Shown here piece after piece: positions 8,305-17,673 of a DNA stretch of 64,000 nt; position 1 is the stretch's first letter; each line of letters opens with the position of its first letter. The stretch covers positions 446,501 to 510,500 of the forward strand of contig JAUCEP010000002.1 of the NCBI GenBank assembly GCA_030348875.1, given 5' to 3'. Below the pieces are notes generated by a model. It searched no databases, was not told the origin of the DNA, and worked only from the letters and a program-made list of their open reading frames with translations. Source of the stretch: Ureibacillus composti. Lineage in GTDB: Bacteria; Bacillota; Bacilli; Bacillales_A; Planococcaceae. Position numbers and translations under genes: made by a program.

Positions 8305-8340
8305 AGAAAATCCCTTCAGCCTTAAAGCTGAGGGGATTTA
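8305..8340 (-). terminator. Terminator of the EamA transporter gene
   Basis: AAATCCCCTCAGC..GCTGAAGGGATTT, read on the minus strand, is followed by TTCTTC. The stop codon of the transporter lies inside the loop. Confidence 0.75.
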
Positions 8341-9269
8341 CTTTCCAGAAGTTGTTCACTCTCTGAAGAAGTAGGCTTCTGATTTAGCGCCAATAATAAA
8401 ATCATTCCGATGATACAGGCTGTACCAACCCATTGGAAATAGCCGAATGGTTCTTTTAGCCAAAGGACGGTTGTTAGGACAGCAGATAATGGTTCTAGTG
8501 TACCGAAAAGGCTAGTTTCTTTAGGTGAGAGACTTTGTAAACTTTCGATATAAAACCAAAAGGCAATCATCGTACCGAAGATCACCACGATGATTAAGTA
8601 AAAGTAACCTTCTATTGGTAGGCTTGTAAAATCCATTTGCCAAGGCGGATGGATTACACTTAAGGCTAAACCACCAATTAACATCGCCCAGCCAACGATA
8701 ACTAACGAATCGTATTGCTTAAGGAGCGGAACCGCATAAAGGGTATAAAAGGCCACCGCGACTCCTGATAAAACTCCCCATACGACAGCAATCATCGGTA
8801 CAGAAAGACTGGAGATGGAGCCGTTTGTTAATAAGAAAAAGCAACCAGCCAAAGCAAGTGAAACGGTCACCAAATCTTGTCGTGTGAAGGCAGCTTGTTT
8901 ACGTAAAATTAAGTAAAGGATAATCATTACAGGGGCCAAATACTGTAAAAGTGTCGCAACTGCTGCATTCCCATGATGAATGGATGCCATATAGGTGTAC
9001 TGAACCGCCAACATGCCGACTAATCCAAAAATAACTAGTTGAATGGCTGTCTTCTTATTTTTCCACACACCCAAAATTTGAGAACGATCTTTTGTAACAA
9101 ATTGAATGGTTAACAGTAAAATACCCGCAATGATAAGTCGAGTTGTAACAAGCCAATTTACATCGATTGCGTAATGATGAAAGAGTTTCTGCGCTACAGT
9201 ACCCCCAATCCCCCAAAAGGTCGCGCCTGTTATGACGAGTACTAACCCTCTTTTTCTACTTTTATTCAT
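8322..9269 (-). CDS. EamA/DMT-family transporter
   Basis: This 315-residue membrane protein has ten predicted hydrophobic segments in two EamA repeats (about 10-140 and 155-295). Family marks include the N-terminal [17 protein letters not shown] and, in the second half, [22 protein letters not shown], the usual drug/metabolite-transporter signature. The substrate cannot be told from sequence. It is transcribed divergently from an AraC-type regulator 106 bases away, which probably controls it in response to a small metabolite. Confidence 0.88.
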   Translation of the reverse strand: MNKSRKRGLVLVITGATFWGIGGTVAQKLFHHYAIDVNWLVTTRLIIAGILLLTIQFVTKDRSQILGVWKNKKTAIQLVIFGLVGMLAVQYTYMASIHHGNAAVATLLQYLAPVMIILYLILRKQAAFTRQDLVTVSLALAGCFFLLTNGSISSLSVPMIAVVWGVLSGVAVAFYTLYAVPLLKQYDSLVIVGWAMLIGGLALSVIHPPWQMDFTSLPIEGYFYLIIVVIFGTMIAFWFYIESLQSLSPKETSLFGTLEPLSAVLTTVLWLKEPFGYFQWVGTACIIGMILLLALNQKPTSSESEQLLESKSPQL

Positions 9270-9375
9270 TTCAATTCACCATCTTTAATTATAATAATAG
9301 TGTTATAATAGTTGGAAAATTGGGATAAAAATACTCAAATTGTATGGAAAAATATAAAGATATTGAGGTGATAAC

Positions 9376-10284
9376 ATGCAGATCAAAAATTTTATGGTGA
9401 GTCAAAGTTTAAAAGAATTAACGCTACATCGGACAGTTGAGTTACCCATTGCATGCTATGAAACAACCATCAAGCAAAATATCCATGGCTATATTCCACT
9501 CCATTGGCATGAGGAAATTCAATTTATTCAAATTGTAAAAGGGGAAGCCATTTTTCAAATCAATGAAGAGCGAATCGTCGTGCGAAAAGGGGACGGGCTT
9601 TTTATCAATAGCGGCTGCCTGCATATGGTAGAAGAAAAGGATCAATCGGGCTGTGTGTATATCTGTTTAAATGTATCACCTTCATTTGTTTTATCACAAG
9701 AACTCTACGCAACCTATGTCACGCCTTACATTCAAGCAACGAATTTACCCTTCGTTTTAATCAGTGCAAATGAGGTTTGGGGAAAAAACATACTCGATGC
9801 CACGCTTAAGATCAAAGAGTTGATTGAACAAAAACCGCAGTACTTTGAAATTGAGCTAACGATGCAGCTAACAAACATATGGAAAAACTTAATGTGTAAT
9901 GGGTTTCATCCCGAATACGTTCAGGCGGACATGTTAAAGAATGAGCGGATGAAGGAAATGTTAAGCTGGATCCATCAACATTATACGGAGAAAATACTGC
10001 TAGAGGACATTGCGCGAGCAGGGGGCCTAAGTCGCTCGGAATGCTGTCGATACTTCAAGCGAATGTTAAAAACGACCCCATTAAATTATGTGATGGATTA
10101 TCGGATTCAAAAAAGCTTAAGTCTATTGCAGCAAGCGGAGGCAAATGTGACGGAAGTGGCCTATCAAGTAGGGTTTAATAGTACGAGTTATTTCATTGAG
10201 AAATTTCGAAAGACTATGAACATGACCCCGTTAGCGTATAAAAAGTCGCAATGGGACAGTGGGACAGGTACACTGTCCCAATAA
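9376..10284 (+). CDS. AraC-family transcriptional regulator with cupin sensor domain
   Basis: This 302-residue regulator has an N-terminal AraC-type cupin domain (about 25-120; IPLHWHEEIQFIQIVKGEAIFQI..) and a C-terminal double helix-turn-helix (about 190-292; ILLEDIARAGGLSRSECCRYFKRM and ..VAYQVGFNSTSYFIEKFRKTMNMTPL). ATG 9376 follows GAGGTG. It sits divergently to the EamA gene and is a good candidate for its regulator. The last residues (DSGTGTLSQ) are encoded by a REP palindrome at 10253-10280, so the natural end was probably slightly different. Confidence 0.88.
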   Translation: MQIKNFMVSQSLKELTLHRTVELPIACYETTIKQNIHGYIPLHWHEEIQFIQIVKGEAIFQINEERIVVRKGDGLFINSGCLHMVEEKDQSGCVYICLNVSPSFVLSQELYATYVTPYIQATNLPFVLISANEVWGKNILDATLKIKELIEQKPQYFEIELTMQLTNIWKNLMCNGFHPEYVQADMLKNERMKEMLSWIHQHYTEKILLEDIARAGGLSRSECCRYFKRMLKTTPLNYVMDYRIQKSLSLLQQAEANVTEVAYQVGFNSTSYFIEKFRKTMNMTPLAYKKSQWDSGTGTLSQ

Positions 10285-10313
10285 CTGGGACGAGGTACCT
10301 GTCCCCCCGTCCC
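10253..10313. repeat. REP-like palindrome pair
   Basis: Unit 10253-10280 contains GGGACAGGTACACTGTCCC and unit 10288-10313 contains GGGACGAGGTACCTGTCCC. The first unit overlaps the end of the AraC gene. The paired units are inverted relatives of each other, like BIMEs. Confidence 0.85.
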
Positions 10314-10414
10314 TTTCAAAAATGCAGGGAAGGGAATTTGTCAATCGTAATAGAATTCATTAAGGTGGTATAAATAGATTGCTAAAATCGTATAAAATAT
10401 AGGAGGTTTTGCTA

Positions 10415-11455
10415 ATGAAAATTGTGAAAGCGAGAGCCGTTGACGGTCCAGACAAACCGTTTCGCGCGGCTGAAATCACACGACGTGATCTAGATTTGTA
10501 TGATGTTTTAATTGAAATAAAGTATGCTGGAATTTGCCATTCGGATATCCATACTGCTCATAGTGAATGGGGTCGGACGAAGTATCCACTCGTTCCTGGA
10601 CATGAAATTGCAGGGGTTGTTGCAGATGTTGGGGAAGCAGTCACGAAATACAAAGTTGGTGACCGAGTAGGGGTCGGATGTATGGTTGACTCTTGCGGCG
10701 AATGTGAAAATTGCCAAAAAGGTGAGGAACAATACTGTCTAAATGGCAATGTTTCCACTTATGGTGGAATCGACAAATATGGTGAGGTAACGCAAGGCGG
10801 CTATTCTACTCACATTGTAGTACAAGAGAATTTTGTCCTTCGAATTCCTGATAACATTGACTTTGACGTGGCAGCACCACTCCTTTGTGCAGGGATTACA
10901 ACGTATTCACCGCTCAATCACTGGAAAGTTGGTCCAGGTAAGAAAGTGGCAGTCATTGGGTTAGGTGGCCTTGGTCATATGGCTGTTCAAATCGCCCATG
11001 CGATGGGTGCAGAAGTGACGATTTTATCCCAAACCTTGAATAAAAAAGAAGATGGTTTAGCGCTTGGAGCTGACCATTACTATGCAACAAAAGATCCTGA
11101 AACATTCAAAAAGCTTGCTAGGTCCTTTGATTTTATCCTAAACACGGTAAGTGCAAAGATTGATTTGAATGCTTACTTAAGTTTGCTCACGCTTGATGGG
11201 ACGATGGTGAATGTAGGGGCACCTGCAGAACCACTAGCGGTAAACGTGTTCAGCTTAATTGGCCATCGCCGTTCCTTTGCTGGTTCATTAATTGGCGGCA
11301 TTCGTGAGACGCAAGAAATGCTCGACTTCTGTTCGGAACACAATATTACGCCTAAAATTGAAGTCATTTCGGCAGACCAAATTGATGAAGCCTATGACCG
11401 AGTGTTAGCTTCTGACGTGAAGTATCGTTTTGTAATTGATGTTAGTACAATGTAA
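10415..11455 (+). CDS. Zinc-dependent alcohol dehydrogenase (NAD(P)-dependent)
   Basis: This 346-residue medium-chain dehydrogenase should interconvert an alcohol and an aldehyde. The start at ATG 10415 is 8 bases after AGGAGG. Catalytic zinc ligands are visible in [16 protein letters not shown] and [14 protein letters not shown]. Structural zinc cysteines are in [16 protein letters not shown]. The Rossmann motif is [17 protein letters not shown]. Overall form resembles the YahK/AdhA cinnamyl-alcohol-dehydrogenase group; in B. subtilis adhA is linked to carbonyl stress, but no AdhR-like gene is adjacent here. A terminator follows at once, so it is monocistronic. Confidence 0.92.
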   Translation: MKIVKARAVDGPDKPFRAAEITRRDLDLYDVLIEIKYAGICHSDIHTAHSEWGRTKYPLVPGHEIAGVVADVGEAVTKYKVGDRVGVGCMVDSCGECENCQKGEEQYCLNGNVSTYGGIDKYGEVTQGGYSTHIVVQENFVLRIPDNIDFDVAAPLLCAGITTYSPLNHWKVGPGKKVAVIGLGGLGHMAVQIAHAMGAEVTILSQTLNKKEDGLALGADHYYATKDPETFKKLARSFDFILNTVSAKIDLNAYLSLLTLDGTMVNVGAPAEPLAVNVFSLIGHRRSFAGSLIGGIRETQEMLDFCSEHNITPKIEVISADQIDEAYDRVLASDVKYRFVIDVSTM

Positions 11456-11463
11456 GAACTTTC

Positions 11464-11503
11464 AAAGATGTTCCCAATCCATTTTGGGGACATCTTTTTT
11501 ATG
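11464..11503 (+). terminator. Terminator after alcohol dehydrogenase
   Basis: AAAGATGTTCCC pairs with GGGGACATCTTT across a 10-base loop and is followed by TTTT. Confidence 0.85.
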
Positions 11504-11578
11504 TATTTCAAGTACAACTCCAAGTTATAATTTATCAGCATTAATCCCATTTAGATTTTTGAGTTCACCCAAAATAAA

Positions 11579-11607
11579 TGTGACGAGTTGATTTTCACTT
11601 GCGTCTA
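11579..11607 (+). promoter_or_regulatory. Possible ECF-type autoregulated promoter
   Basis: TGTGAC (11579-11584) and CGTCTA (11602-11607) are separated by 17 bases. This resembles ECF promoters (..AAC, 16-17 bases, CGTC) and lies 27 bases before the sigma-factor start. The -35 match is imperfect. Confidence 0.35.
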
Positions 11608-11633
11608 AGTAGTAGAAAAAAGGGGGGGCAGCC

Positions 11634-12152
11634 TTGAAACAAGAGGAACTAACAGAATGGTTTGACCAATATGGTGAATCCGTTTTAACTTACATACTTT
11701 TGATGGTGCGCGACTATCAACAAGCAGAGGATTTAACACAAGAAACTTTTATAAAGGCCTATAGACATCAACAGCAATTTGAACATAAATCTTCCGTGAA
11801 AACATGGTTATTTTCAATTGCCCATAATACGACAGTTGACTATTTTCGAAAAAAACACCCGATCCAACATTTTTTGGGTTTAACAATTGAAGAGAAAGAT
11901 TACAAGCCACTACCGGAACAAATCGTCGCGATGAATGATCAAACTGAACAACTATATAGAGCAATTCAACAATTAAAACCCTCTCACAGGCAAGTCATCA
12001 TTTTGCGGAAGCTAAAAGAATTTTCAACTGCAGAAACGGCCTATGTTTTGAATTGGTCAGAAAGTAAAGTGAAAATGACGTTAAAAAGAGCATTAGAGGA
12101 ACTAAAAAGAAAGCTAATTCAAGGAGGGATCACTGATGAAATTCTTGGATGA
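11634..12152 (+). CDS. ECF-type RNA polymerase sigma factor
   Basis: This 172-residue protein has sigma region 2 (about 10-80; ADLTQETFIKAYRH-like segment AEDLTQETFIKAYRHQQQF, then KTWLFSIAHNTTVDYFRKK) and sigma region 4 (about 112-165; LKPSHRQVIILRKLKEFSTAETAYVLNWSESKVKMTLKRALEELKRK). The TTG start at 11634 is preceded by GGGGGG. It overlaps the following anti-sigma gene by 17 bases, the usual sigma/anti-sigma pairing. The region 2 and 4 layout resembles Bacillus SigM/SigV/SigX-type envelope-stress factors, but I cannot assign an orthologue. Confidence 0.9.
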   Translation: MKQEELTEWFDQYGESVLTYILLMVRDYQQAEDLTQETFIKAYRHQQQFEHKSSVKTWLFSIAHNTTVDYFRKKHPIQHFLGLTIEEKDYKPLPEQIVAMNDQTEQLYRAIQQLKPSHRQVIILRKLKEFSTAETAYVLNWSESKVKMTLKRALEELKRKLIQGGITDEILG

Positions 12153-13185
12153 ACAATTCCGTGAATTAGACGAAGAACTAAAGATTAATGAACAATCAAA
12201 AGAGCAACTAAAGCAGAAAATCTTACAAAATGTAACGACAAAAGAAAAACGACCTATCAAACAGTACGGATGGATTGCCGTTGCCGTATGTTTGGTGTTC
12301 GTCGTCACGCTGCCATTTTACTCACCAACCATGGCAAGTATTGTAGGGAAAGTTTTACCGATCAAGATTACGCCTCATTATTCAGAGGGACAGTATAACC
12401 CGAATTTAACAGCTCAGCTTTTAGAATTCGTCGAACAGGAAGGATACTCCGTTGGTTCTGTAGGGATTACACCATCTCCCTATACAATTGAAGTATCACT
12501 CCTTTTAAAGGATTCTACTTTGAAACAAGCAACTAAAGATCTTGAGCCAAAGATCACAAATTATCTTTATGAAAATGGCTATGATGAATTTGAACTGCTC
12601 ATTACAGAAGCAAAGGAAGTTCAGCAAGATCCACATGAAGATGAAGAGACAAAACTATATGATGAAGTACGTGAAATCGTAAAAGAGGTATTTACGTCCT
12701 ATGGCTATGCCGAAGAAGCAGATTATGAATTGGCAGGTTTTAAATCTACATGGTTTTCTAATATTGTTACATTAGACATGCCTGATCATATTGAAGAGTC
12801 CGATGAAATCATAGCGGAAATCAAAAAGGAATTTGAGTCACGTAAATTAAAGATAAAAGATATTGAAGTAACGACCTTTAATTTAGCACATCGCCTGCAA
12901 GATAATCGTTGGGCATATATTGCAGCAGATATTTACAATGCGATGGCGGGGAAATCGACATATCATCTAACAGGGGTTTCTTATAAGGTGAGGAAAGGGC
13001 ATTCTTATGTTTCTATTAAAACAGCTTTGACTGAACCGCCTTCTGAAGAAATCATCAAGGAAATCGAATTAGCGATCCAAGAATATTTCGCTTTACCTGA
13101 AAAGAAAGAGCAACTTCAAAATGACGATTATACCATTCAATTAGAGCTGGAAAATGGCGAACCATTTGTGAAAGTAACAAAATAA
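12136..13185 (+). CDS. Membrane anti-sigma factor, DUF4030-like
   Basis: This 349-residue protein begins in the end of the sigma gene (ATG 12136 after AGGAGG). It has a short cytoplasmic N-terminus (about 1-48) that should bind the sigma factor, a single membrane segment (about 50-70; YGWIAVAVCLVFVVTLPFYS), and a large extracytoplasmic region with repeated alpha/beta units (..VSLLLKDSTLKQ.., ..ADIYNAMAGK..). This fits the DUF4030 anti-sigma family of Bacillus. Release of the sigma factor probably depends on an envelope signal sensed by the outer domain. Confidence 0.8.
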   Translation: MKFLDEQFRELDEELKINEQSKEQLKQKILQNVTTKEKRPIKQYGWIAVAVCLVFVVTLPFYSPTMASIVGKVLPIKITPHYSEGQYNPNLTAQLLEFVEQEGYSVGSVGITPSPYTIEVSLLLKDSTLKQATKDLEPKITNYLYENGYDEFELLITEAKEVQQDPHEDEETKLYDEVREIVKEVFTSYGYAEEADYELAGFKSTWFSNIVTLDMPDHIEESDEIIAEIKKEFESRKLKIKDIEVTTFNLAHRLQDNRWAYIAADIYNAMAGKSTYHLTGVSYKVRKGHSYVSIKTALTEPPSEEIIKEIELAIQEYFALPEKKEQLQNDDYTIQLELENGEPFVKVTK

Positions 13186-13229
13186 AGAAAAGGCTGAAAG
13201 GATTCTCAATTGATCCCTTCAGCCTTTTT
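13186..13229. terminator. Bidirectional terminator
   Basis: AAAAGGCTGAA..TTCAGCCTTTTT stem, with an inner GGAT/GATCC pairing, lies between two convergent genes and has A- and T-runs on both sides. Confidence 0.88.
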
Positions 13230-13233
13230 GTCA

Positions 13234-14910
13234 TTACACGAATGATAATTTCTCTGAAAATTTCTTTTCCATCTCTTTACTTGGTACCGGCTTACTTAAG
13301 TAATAGCCTTGAATCATGCCTATACCGAGAGATTGAATGATATAAATTTGTTCTTCTTCTTCCACGCCTTCCGCAACGACAGTTAAGCCACGACTAGAAG
13401 CGATCCGACTTACGGATTTGACAATTTCTTTTTTGGTTTTATCGCAAATATCATTAATAAACGATTTATCGATTTTAACAAAGTTAATTGGGAGAGTACT
13501 CAAGTAACTTAGTGAAGAATAGCCAGTTCCAAAATCATCTAATGCAATGGTTACGCCAATTTCTTGTAATTCTTTTAGTTTATTGAGCGTATCGGTTAAG
13601 TTTGTGATGGCCAAGCTTTCTGTAATCTCAAGCGTTAAATATTGTGGGTCCAGCTGATTCTCAACTAATATTTCTTTCACCAATTCAACAATATGATTGC
13701 TGATGAGTTGCTGGTTCGATAAATTAACTGAGAGCGAAATATCATGCCCCTGGTCTCGCCACTTTTTTGTTTGTTTACATGATTCCCTTAACACCCATTC
13801 ACCGATCGGCACGATTAAGCCTGTTTCTTCCGCTAAGGGAATAAAATCAGCAGGGGAAACAAACCCTTTTTCTGGATGATGCCAACGAAGTAATGCTTCC
13901 ACTGAAACAATTTGATTTGTATTTAAATCAAGCTGCGGCTGGTAGTACACTTCAAACTCTTCCTTTACTAACGCTTTTCTTAGGTTATTTTCTAACAATA
14001 ATTTAGAGGAAATTTCCTCGTTCATCGCTTTCGTAAAAAATTTATAATTATTACGCCCAGTTTCTTTCGCTTTATACATCGCTAAATCTGCGTATTTAAT
14101 TAAGTTCTCCGCATCCAGTGCATCCGTTGGAAAACAACTAATCCCGACACTTGGCGTACAGTGGATTTCCTTTCCATCTAAAATGAAAACAGAGGACAAT
14201 AGCCCGAGAATCTTATTCACGGTAATCTCTACTTCATCGGGAGATACATCTTGAAGTAATAGGATAAATTCATCGCCCCCTTGACGAGAGACAATATCCT
14301 TTTCTCCAACAGTACGAACGATTCGATTCGAAACTTCCTCTAACAGAAGATCCCCCATTCGATGACCATAACTGTCATTAATCATTTTAAAACGATCAAG
14401 GTCTATAAACACAACGGCAAACTGTTTTTTGTGTTGAGTTGCTTCATTAATCACTTGTTCCATAAGGATGTTGAAATAATTTCGATTAATTAGTCCTGTC
14501 AGCAAATCATAGTGAGCTAAATAGCGAATTTCTTTATTTGCTTCTTCTAACTCTGTTGAAGATGGGATTCTTAAAAGTCTAGGCATAATGGACCAAATCA
14601 GAATCGATGTAATAATAGAAATGGTTGCCGTGATCCCTGCAGCAATGGTTTGAATAGTGTGTAATGGTTCAATTGACATCAAATGCGGTAAAACATGCAA
14701 TACATGTGTGAATCCACAAAGTAGAATAAACAGAGTAAAGCAAATATAAATCCATTTAAATTTTACGTGTTTCCGTTTCCTCATAAAAAATAAAATGGCG
14801 AGTGGAATCGTGAAATAAGCAAGGCTAGTCAATAAATCAAATAAGATCCTTAATGGGAAAAAGGGTGGATGTATAGAAGCAATGACAAGGCTATTTAATA
14901 TTTGACTCAT
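13234..14910 (-). CDS. GGDEF-EAL protein with ethylene-receptor-like N-terminal membrane domain
   Basis: This 558-residue protein combines three membrane segments (about 22-43, 53-75, 85-109), a GGDEF domain (about 125-290) and an EAL domain (about 305-550). GGDEF is intact (211-215). No RxxD inhibitory site precedes it. EAL residues are present (EALLRW, DDFGTGYSSLSYL, KIDKSF, EGVE), so both synthesis and breakdown of c-di-GMP are possible. The N-terminus reads FDLLTSLAYFTIP and LLCGFTHVL: D25, Y32, I35, P36, C65 and H69, the same residues at the same numbers as those needed for ethylene and copper binding in Arabidopsis ETR1. I infer a copper-dependent ethylene-type sensor controlling c-di-GMP. 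RBS is AAGGAG. Confidence 0.9.
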   Translation of the reverse strand: MSQILNSLVIASIHPPFFPLRILFDLLTSLAYFTIPLAILFFMRKRKHVKFKWIYICFTLFILLCGFTHVLHVLPHLMSIEPLHTIQTIAAGITATISIITSILIWSIMPRLLRIPSSTELEEANKEIRYLAHYDLLTGLINRNYFNILMEQVINEATQHKKQFAVVFIDLDRFKMINDSYGHRMGDLLLEEVSNRIVRTVGEKDIVSRQGGDEFILLLQDVSPDEVEITVNKILGLLSSVFILDGKEIHCTPSVGISCFPTDALDAENLIKYADLAMYKAKETGRNNYKFFTKAMNEEISSKLLLENNLRKALVKEEFEVYYQPQLDLNTNQIVSVEALLRWHHPEKGFVSPADFIPLAEETGLIVPIGEWVLRESCKQTKKWRDQGHDISLSVNLSNQQLISNHIVELVKEILVENQLDPQYLTLEITESLAITNLTDTLNKLKELQEIGVTIALDDFGTGYSSLSYLSTLPINFVKIDKSFINDICDKTKKEIVKSVSRIASSRGLTVVAEGVEEEEQIYIIQSLGIGMIQGYYLSKPVPSKEMEKKFSEKLSFV

Positions 14911-15198
14911 TATATTAAGTTCTCCTTCTGAGCTGTTCAGTCATAAGATAAGCCAAAAGTTCTGATAACCGGCTATTTCTATATGCGTTGAAATCGATTG
15001 CTTTTTTAAATATTAATCAAGCGCTAGTATTAAATATAGAGGAAATTTCATCCATTTTTACAGGTGGAATTGCACAAACTCTTAATGTAAGTTTGTGACT
15101 CTAGTAATATCGGTTGATTCTTTAATATTTGAACTAAATTTAACTGTTAAAATGTTACATTTAATGAAACCTACGATAATGAAATAAAAGGTGCCACG

Positions 15199-15381
15199 TT
15201 ACTTTAATTTAATCTGATAAATGGTATTTAAAATACGATCTAACTCTTGACTGCATTGAATTGTCTCTGGGTGAGAAAGTCCTTTTTTGGTCCCAAGGTT
15301 TATCATACGAGTTTGTAATTTCATAAATTGATGCTCTAAACCTAATAAAGATAACTCTTTAGTAGTTAAAATCTCTACCAT
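15199..15381 (-). CDS. Spo0E-family aspartyl-phosphate phosphatase
   Basis: This 60-residue protein fits the Spo0E/YisI/YnzD family, which dephosphorylates Spo0A-P and so delays sporulation. It is a predicted two-helix protein with the family signature SHPETIQCSQELDRILN (SxxLD core, S and D near residues 45-50). It stands alone, with no adjacent phosphorelay gene. The presence of the family supports a spore-forming host. It could act on another response regulator. Confidence 0.82.
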   Translation of the reverse strand: MVEILTTKELSLLGLEHQFMKLQTRMINLGTKKGLSHPETIQCSQELDRILNTIYQIKLK

Positions 15382-15789
15382 AATTTTCTCCTATTATTTT
15401 CAACTTTTTAAGCAACTTTTCCTATTATAGTACAATGCTTGTGAATGTTATATAAATTTTAGATTACATATTGGAAGATTTTATCTCATAAATATTGATT
15501 AAATTTTTCTTGTATTTTAATAAATATAGCTTGTAGTTGGTTCGGGAGAGAAGCTTAGTTATTAGTGACTTTTTTGATTAAACCGGCGAGAACGATCTAC
15601 GCGATAAAAATGGGAAGTTTTTATTCTAATTATTTTGAAAATTATAAATATAGGAGTAGAATAATAGAGGGAATGTAAAATTGCACCATTTCCAGATGTA
15701 ATCCTCTCAATGTAAAGTTTTTTCGAATAAATGAGACAAGCCTTTTGGAAGAAAGAGATTTGATCGGATGAAAGTGGAGGAGGAATAGG
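15382..15789. other. Gene-free region before the amidase
   Basis: This AT-rich stretch has no open frame with a ribosome binding site and no convincing hairpin. It must contain divergent promoters for the Spo0E-like and amidase genes, but I could not place them confidently. Confidence 0.4.
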
Positions 15790-17283
15790 ATGAAGTTGGC
15801 AATGAATTGGAATGAATGGTCTACTTATGATGCAGTTGGTCTGGCAGAGCTAGTACGCGGGGGGCAAATTACACCGAAAGAGGTGGCACAGCAGGTATCT
15901 CGTGCAATCGAGGAGGTAAATCCTGAGATTAATGCAGTTATTGAGGTTTTTGATGACGCGGTCAATGAACCCACAAAGGATGGAACCAACCTAGATGGTG
16001 TTTTTGCTGGCGTACCATTTTTGATGAAAGATTTAGGCCCTACAGTTAAAGGTCGCATTCAGGAGATGGGGTCACTGCTGATGCAAGGAAATCGTGCTAC
16101 ATCCGATAGTTACCTCACAAGTCGTATCCGTCAATCGGGACTCAACATTATCGGACGTACGACAACACCGGAATTTGGCTTATGCAGTTCAGCCGAGAAT
16201 CCGGATGTTTATGTTACACGTAATCCGTGGAATCTAGACTATACAACGTGCGGCTCGTCTGCAGGCTCTGCAGCAGCTGTTGCGGCTGGCGTGATCCCTA
16301 TTGCTCATGCGACGGATGGGGGAGGTTCCATTCGAATTCCTGCGGGGGTGAACGGCAATATCGGGTTGAAGCCGTCCCGTGGTGTACTTTCGGTTGCTCC
16401 TTATAGTTCGGACTTAATGGGTGTCGTTTCTGCTCAGGGTTGCCAATCTCGCACAATCCGCGACACTGCAGCCTTTATAGACAATTGTAGAGGTGGAGCG
16501 CCTGGGGAATTCATGCCTTATTGGATGCCGTCAGAGTCATATTCCAATCTTATTCAACGTGATCCGAAAAAGCTTCGTATTGCGGTTTCCCATGAGTGGG
16601 GGAATTACAAATCCACGCCGCACATTGTGGCCGAATTAGAACGCGCGGCAAAATTCCTTGAGGGACTTGGTCATCATGTTGAATGGAAGTTGCCGAGTAT
16701 TGATTTCCAAGCCGCTTACATGGCACAAACCGAGTGCTATATTATGAATTTCGCTCAAACCATTATCGGTCTGTTAGAACAAAAAGGCTTAGAAAAACCA
16801 CCAGCAGATCTAATCGAACCAATGTGTATTCGCGTCTGGGAAGAAGGACGTTCCGCTTCCTATACACACCGTGCTAAAATGCAGTCAGCGTTCAACGACA
16901 CGTCACGTAAACTAGGTGCCTTCTTTGAAGATTGGGATATCATTCTTACGCCAACAATGGCCCTACCGACACCGTTAGTTGGAACAAAAGAGTACCTAAC
17001 AATTAGCGATAACCCGTCCGTCTACGATTGGTTCGAAAACCTTTGGAGTATCTTCTCCTATACGCCGATCGCCAACCTTTGCGGCCTTCCTGGCATCTCG
17101 TTGCCAATGGGTCAACATGAAAACGGACTACCACTTGGAATCCACGCCCTTACTCGACAAGGAGAAGATGGACTCCTTCTGCAACTAGGCGCCCAAATCG
17201 AACGCGCCCTAAATGGCAAATGGAACAACGGCCGTACACCTGGTGTTCATGTAACACGGGACGTGGGGACCTTGTCTCATTAA
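15790..17283 (+). CDS. Amidase-signature family hydrolase
   Basis: This 497-residue enzyme hydrolyses a C-N amide bond; the substrate is unknown. The Ser-cisSer-Lys triad is recognisable: K80 in FLMKDL, the middle Ser in CGSSAGSAAAVAAG (about 155), and the nucleophile in TDGGGSIRIPAGVNG (about 180). The first Gly of the usual GGSSGGS motif is Cys here. Overall form resembles NylA-like 6-aminohexanoate-cyclic-dimer hydrolases, a guess by likeness. ATG 15790 follows GGAGGAGG. The final residues (RDVGTLSH) are encoded by a degenerate REP unit, which supplies the stop. Confidence 0.88.
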   Translation: MKLAMNWNEWSTYDAVGLAELVRGGQITPKEVAQQVSRAIEEVNPEINAVIEVFDDAVNEPTKDGTNLDGVFAGVPFLMKDLGPTVKGRIQEMGSLLMQGNRATSDSYLTSRIRQSGLNIIGRTTTPEFGLCSSAENPDVYVTRNPWNLDYTTCGSSAGSAAAVAAGVIPIAHATDGGGSIRIPAGVNGNIGLKPSRGVLSVAPYSSDLMGVVSAQGCQSRTIRDTAAFIDNCRGGAPGEFMPYWMPSESYSNLIQRDPKKLRIAVSHEWGNYKSTPHIVAELERAAKFLEGLGHHVEWKLPSIDFQAAYMAQTECYIMNFAQTIIGLLEQKGLEKPPADLIEPMCIRVWEEGRSASYTHRAKMQSAFNDTSRKLGAFFEDWDIILTPTMALPTPLVGTKEYLTISDNPSVYDWFENLWSIFSYTPIANLCGLPGISLPMGQHENGLPLGIHALTRQGEDGLLLQLGAQIERALNGKWNNGRTPGVHVTRDVGTLSH

Positions 17284-17312
17284 GAGGGACGAGGGGACAG
17301 GTCCCTCGTCCC
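17258..17312. repeat. REP-like palindrome pair
   Basis: A degenerate unit (17258-17279) overlaps the amidase end, and a clear unit (17286-17312) contains GACGAGGGGACAGGTCCCTC with flanking GGG/CCC. Confidence 0.8.
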
Positions 17313-17357
17313 ACATGTAAATACTGGTTATTAGCGGATAAATATTGCTGATTTAAA

Positions 17358-17389
17358 AGACTAGGACATAGATTCCTAGTCTTTTTTTA
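17358..17389 (+). terminator. Terminator after amidase
   Basis: AAAGACTAGGA pairs with TCCTAGTCTTT across a short loop, followed by a T-run. Confidence 0.85.
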
Positions 17390-17408
17390 GTGGAAATTAC
17401 CTATAAGT

Positions 17409-17439
17409 GGTACTACATGGATTAATAACTTGTAGTACC
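17409..17439. promoter_or_regulatory. Perfect 9-bp inverted repeat, possible operator
   Basis: GGTACTACA (17409-17417) and TGTAGTACC (17431-17439) are separated by 13 bases and are not followed by a T-run. A related half site, GTACTACA, recurs near 17527. The spacing suits a dimeric regulator upstream of the gene at 17674. Confidence 0.4.
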
Positions 17440-17673
17440 TTTAATTACGCCTTTATCTCACCAATTTGCCCTATATAATTAGGTGTATAGCAGGGCGATA
17501 GAAAAACGCCACGTACAAAGTTGTACTACATAGTAATAAGTAATTGAAAAAAGCATACATATCAAACTGCGAAAAGTAATTGCAGCAATTTTAAGTAGCT
17601 TACAATTTTAGTAGCGTTATCATAGTTGCAAAGTGAAAAAAATAAAAGGACATAGATTGGGGACTTAACCAGA

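Noticed and set aside
14911-15198. Possible c-di-GMP riboswitch before the GGDEF-EAL gene
   Set aside because: I could not find the GEMM consensus elements; the region is merely AT-rich.
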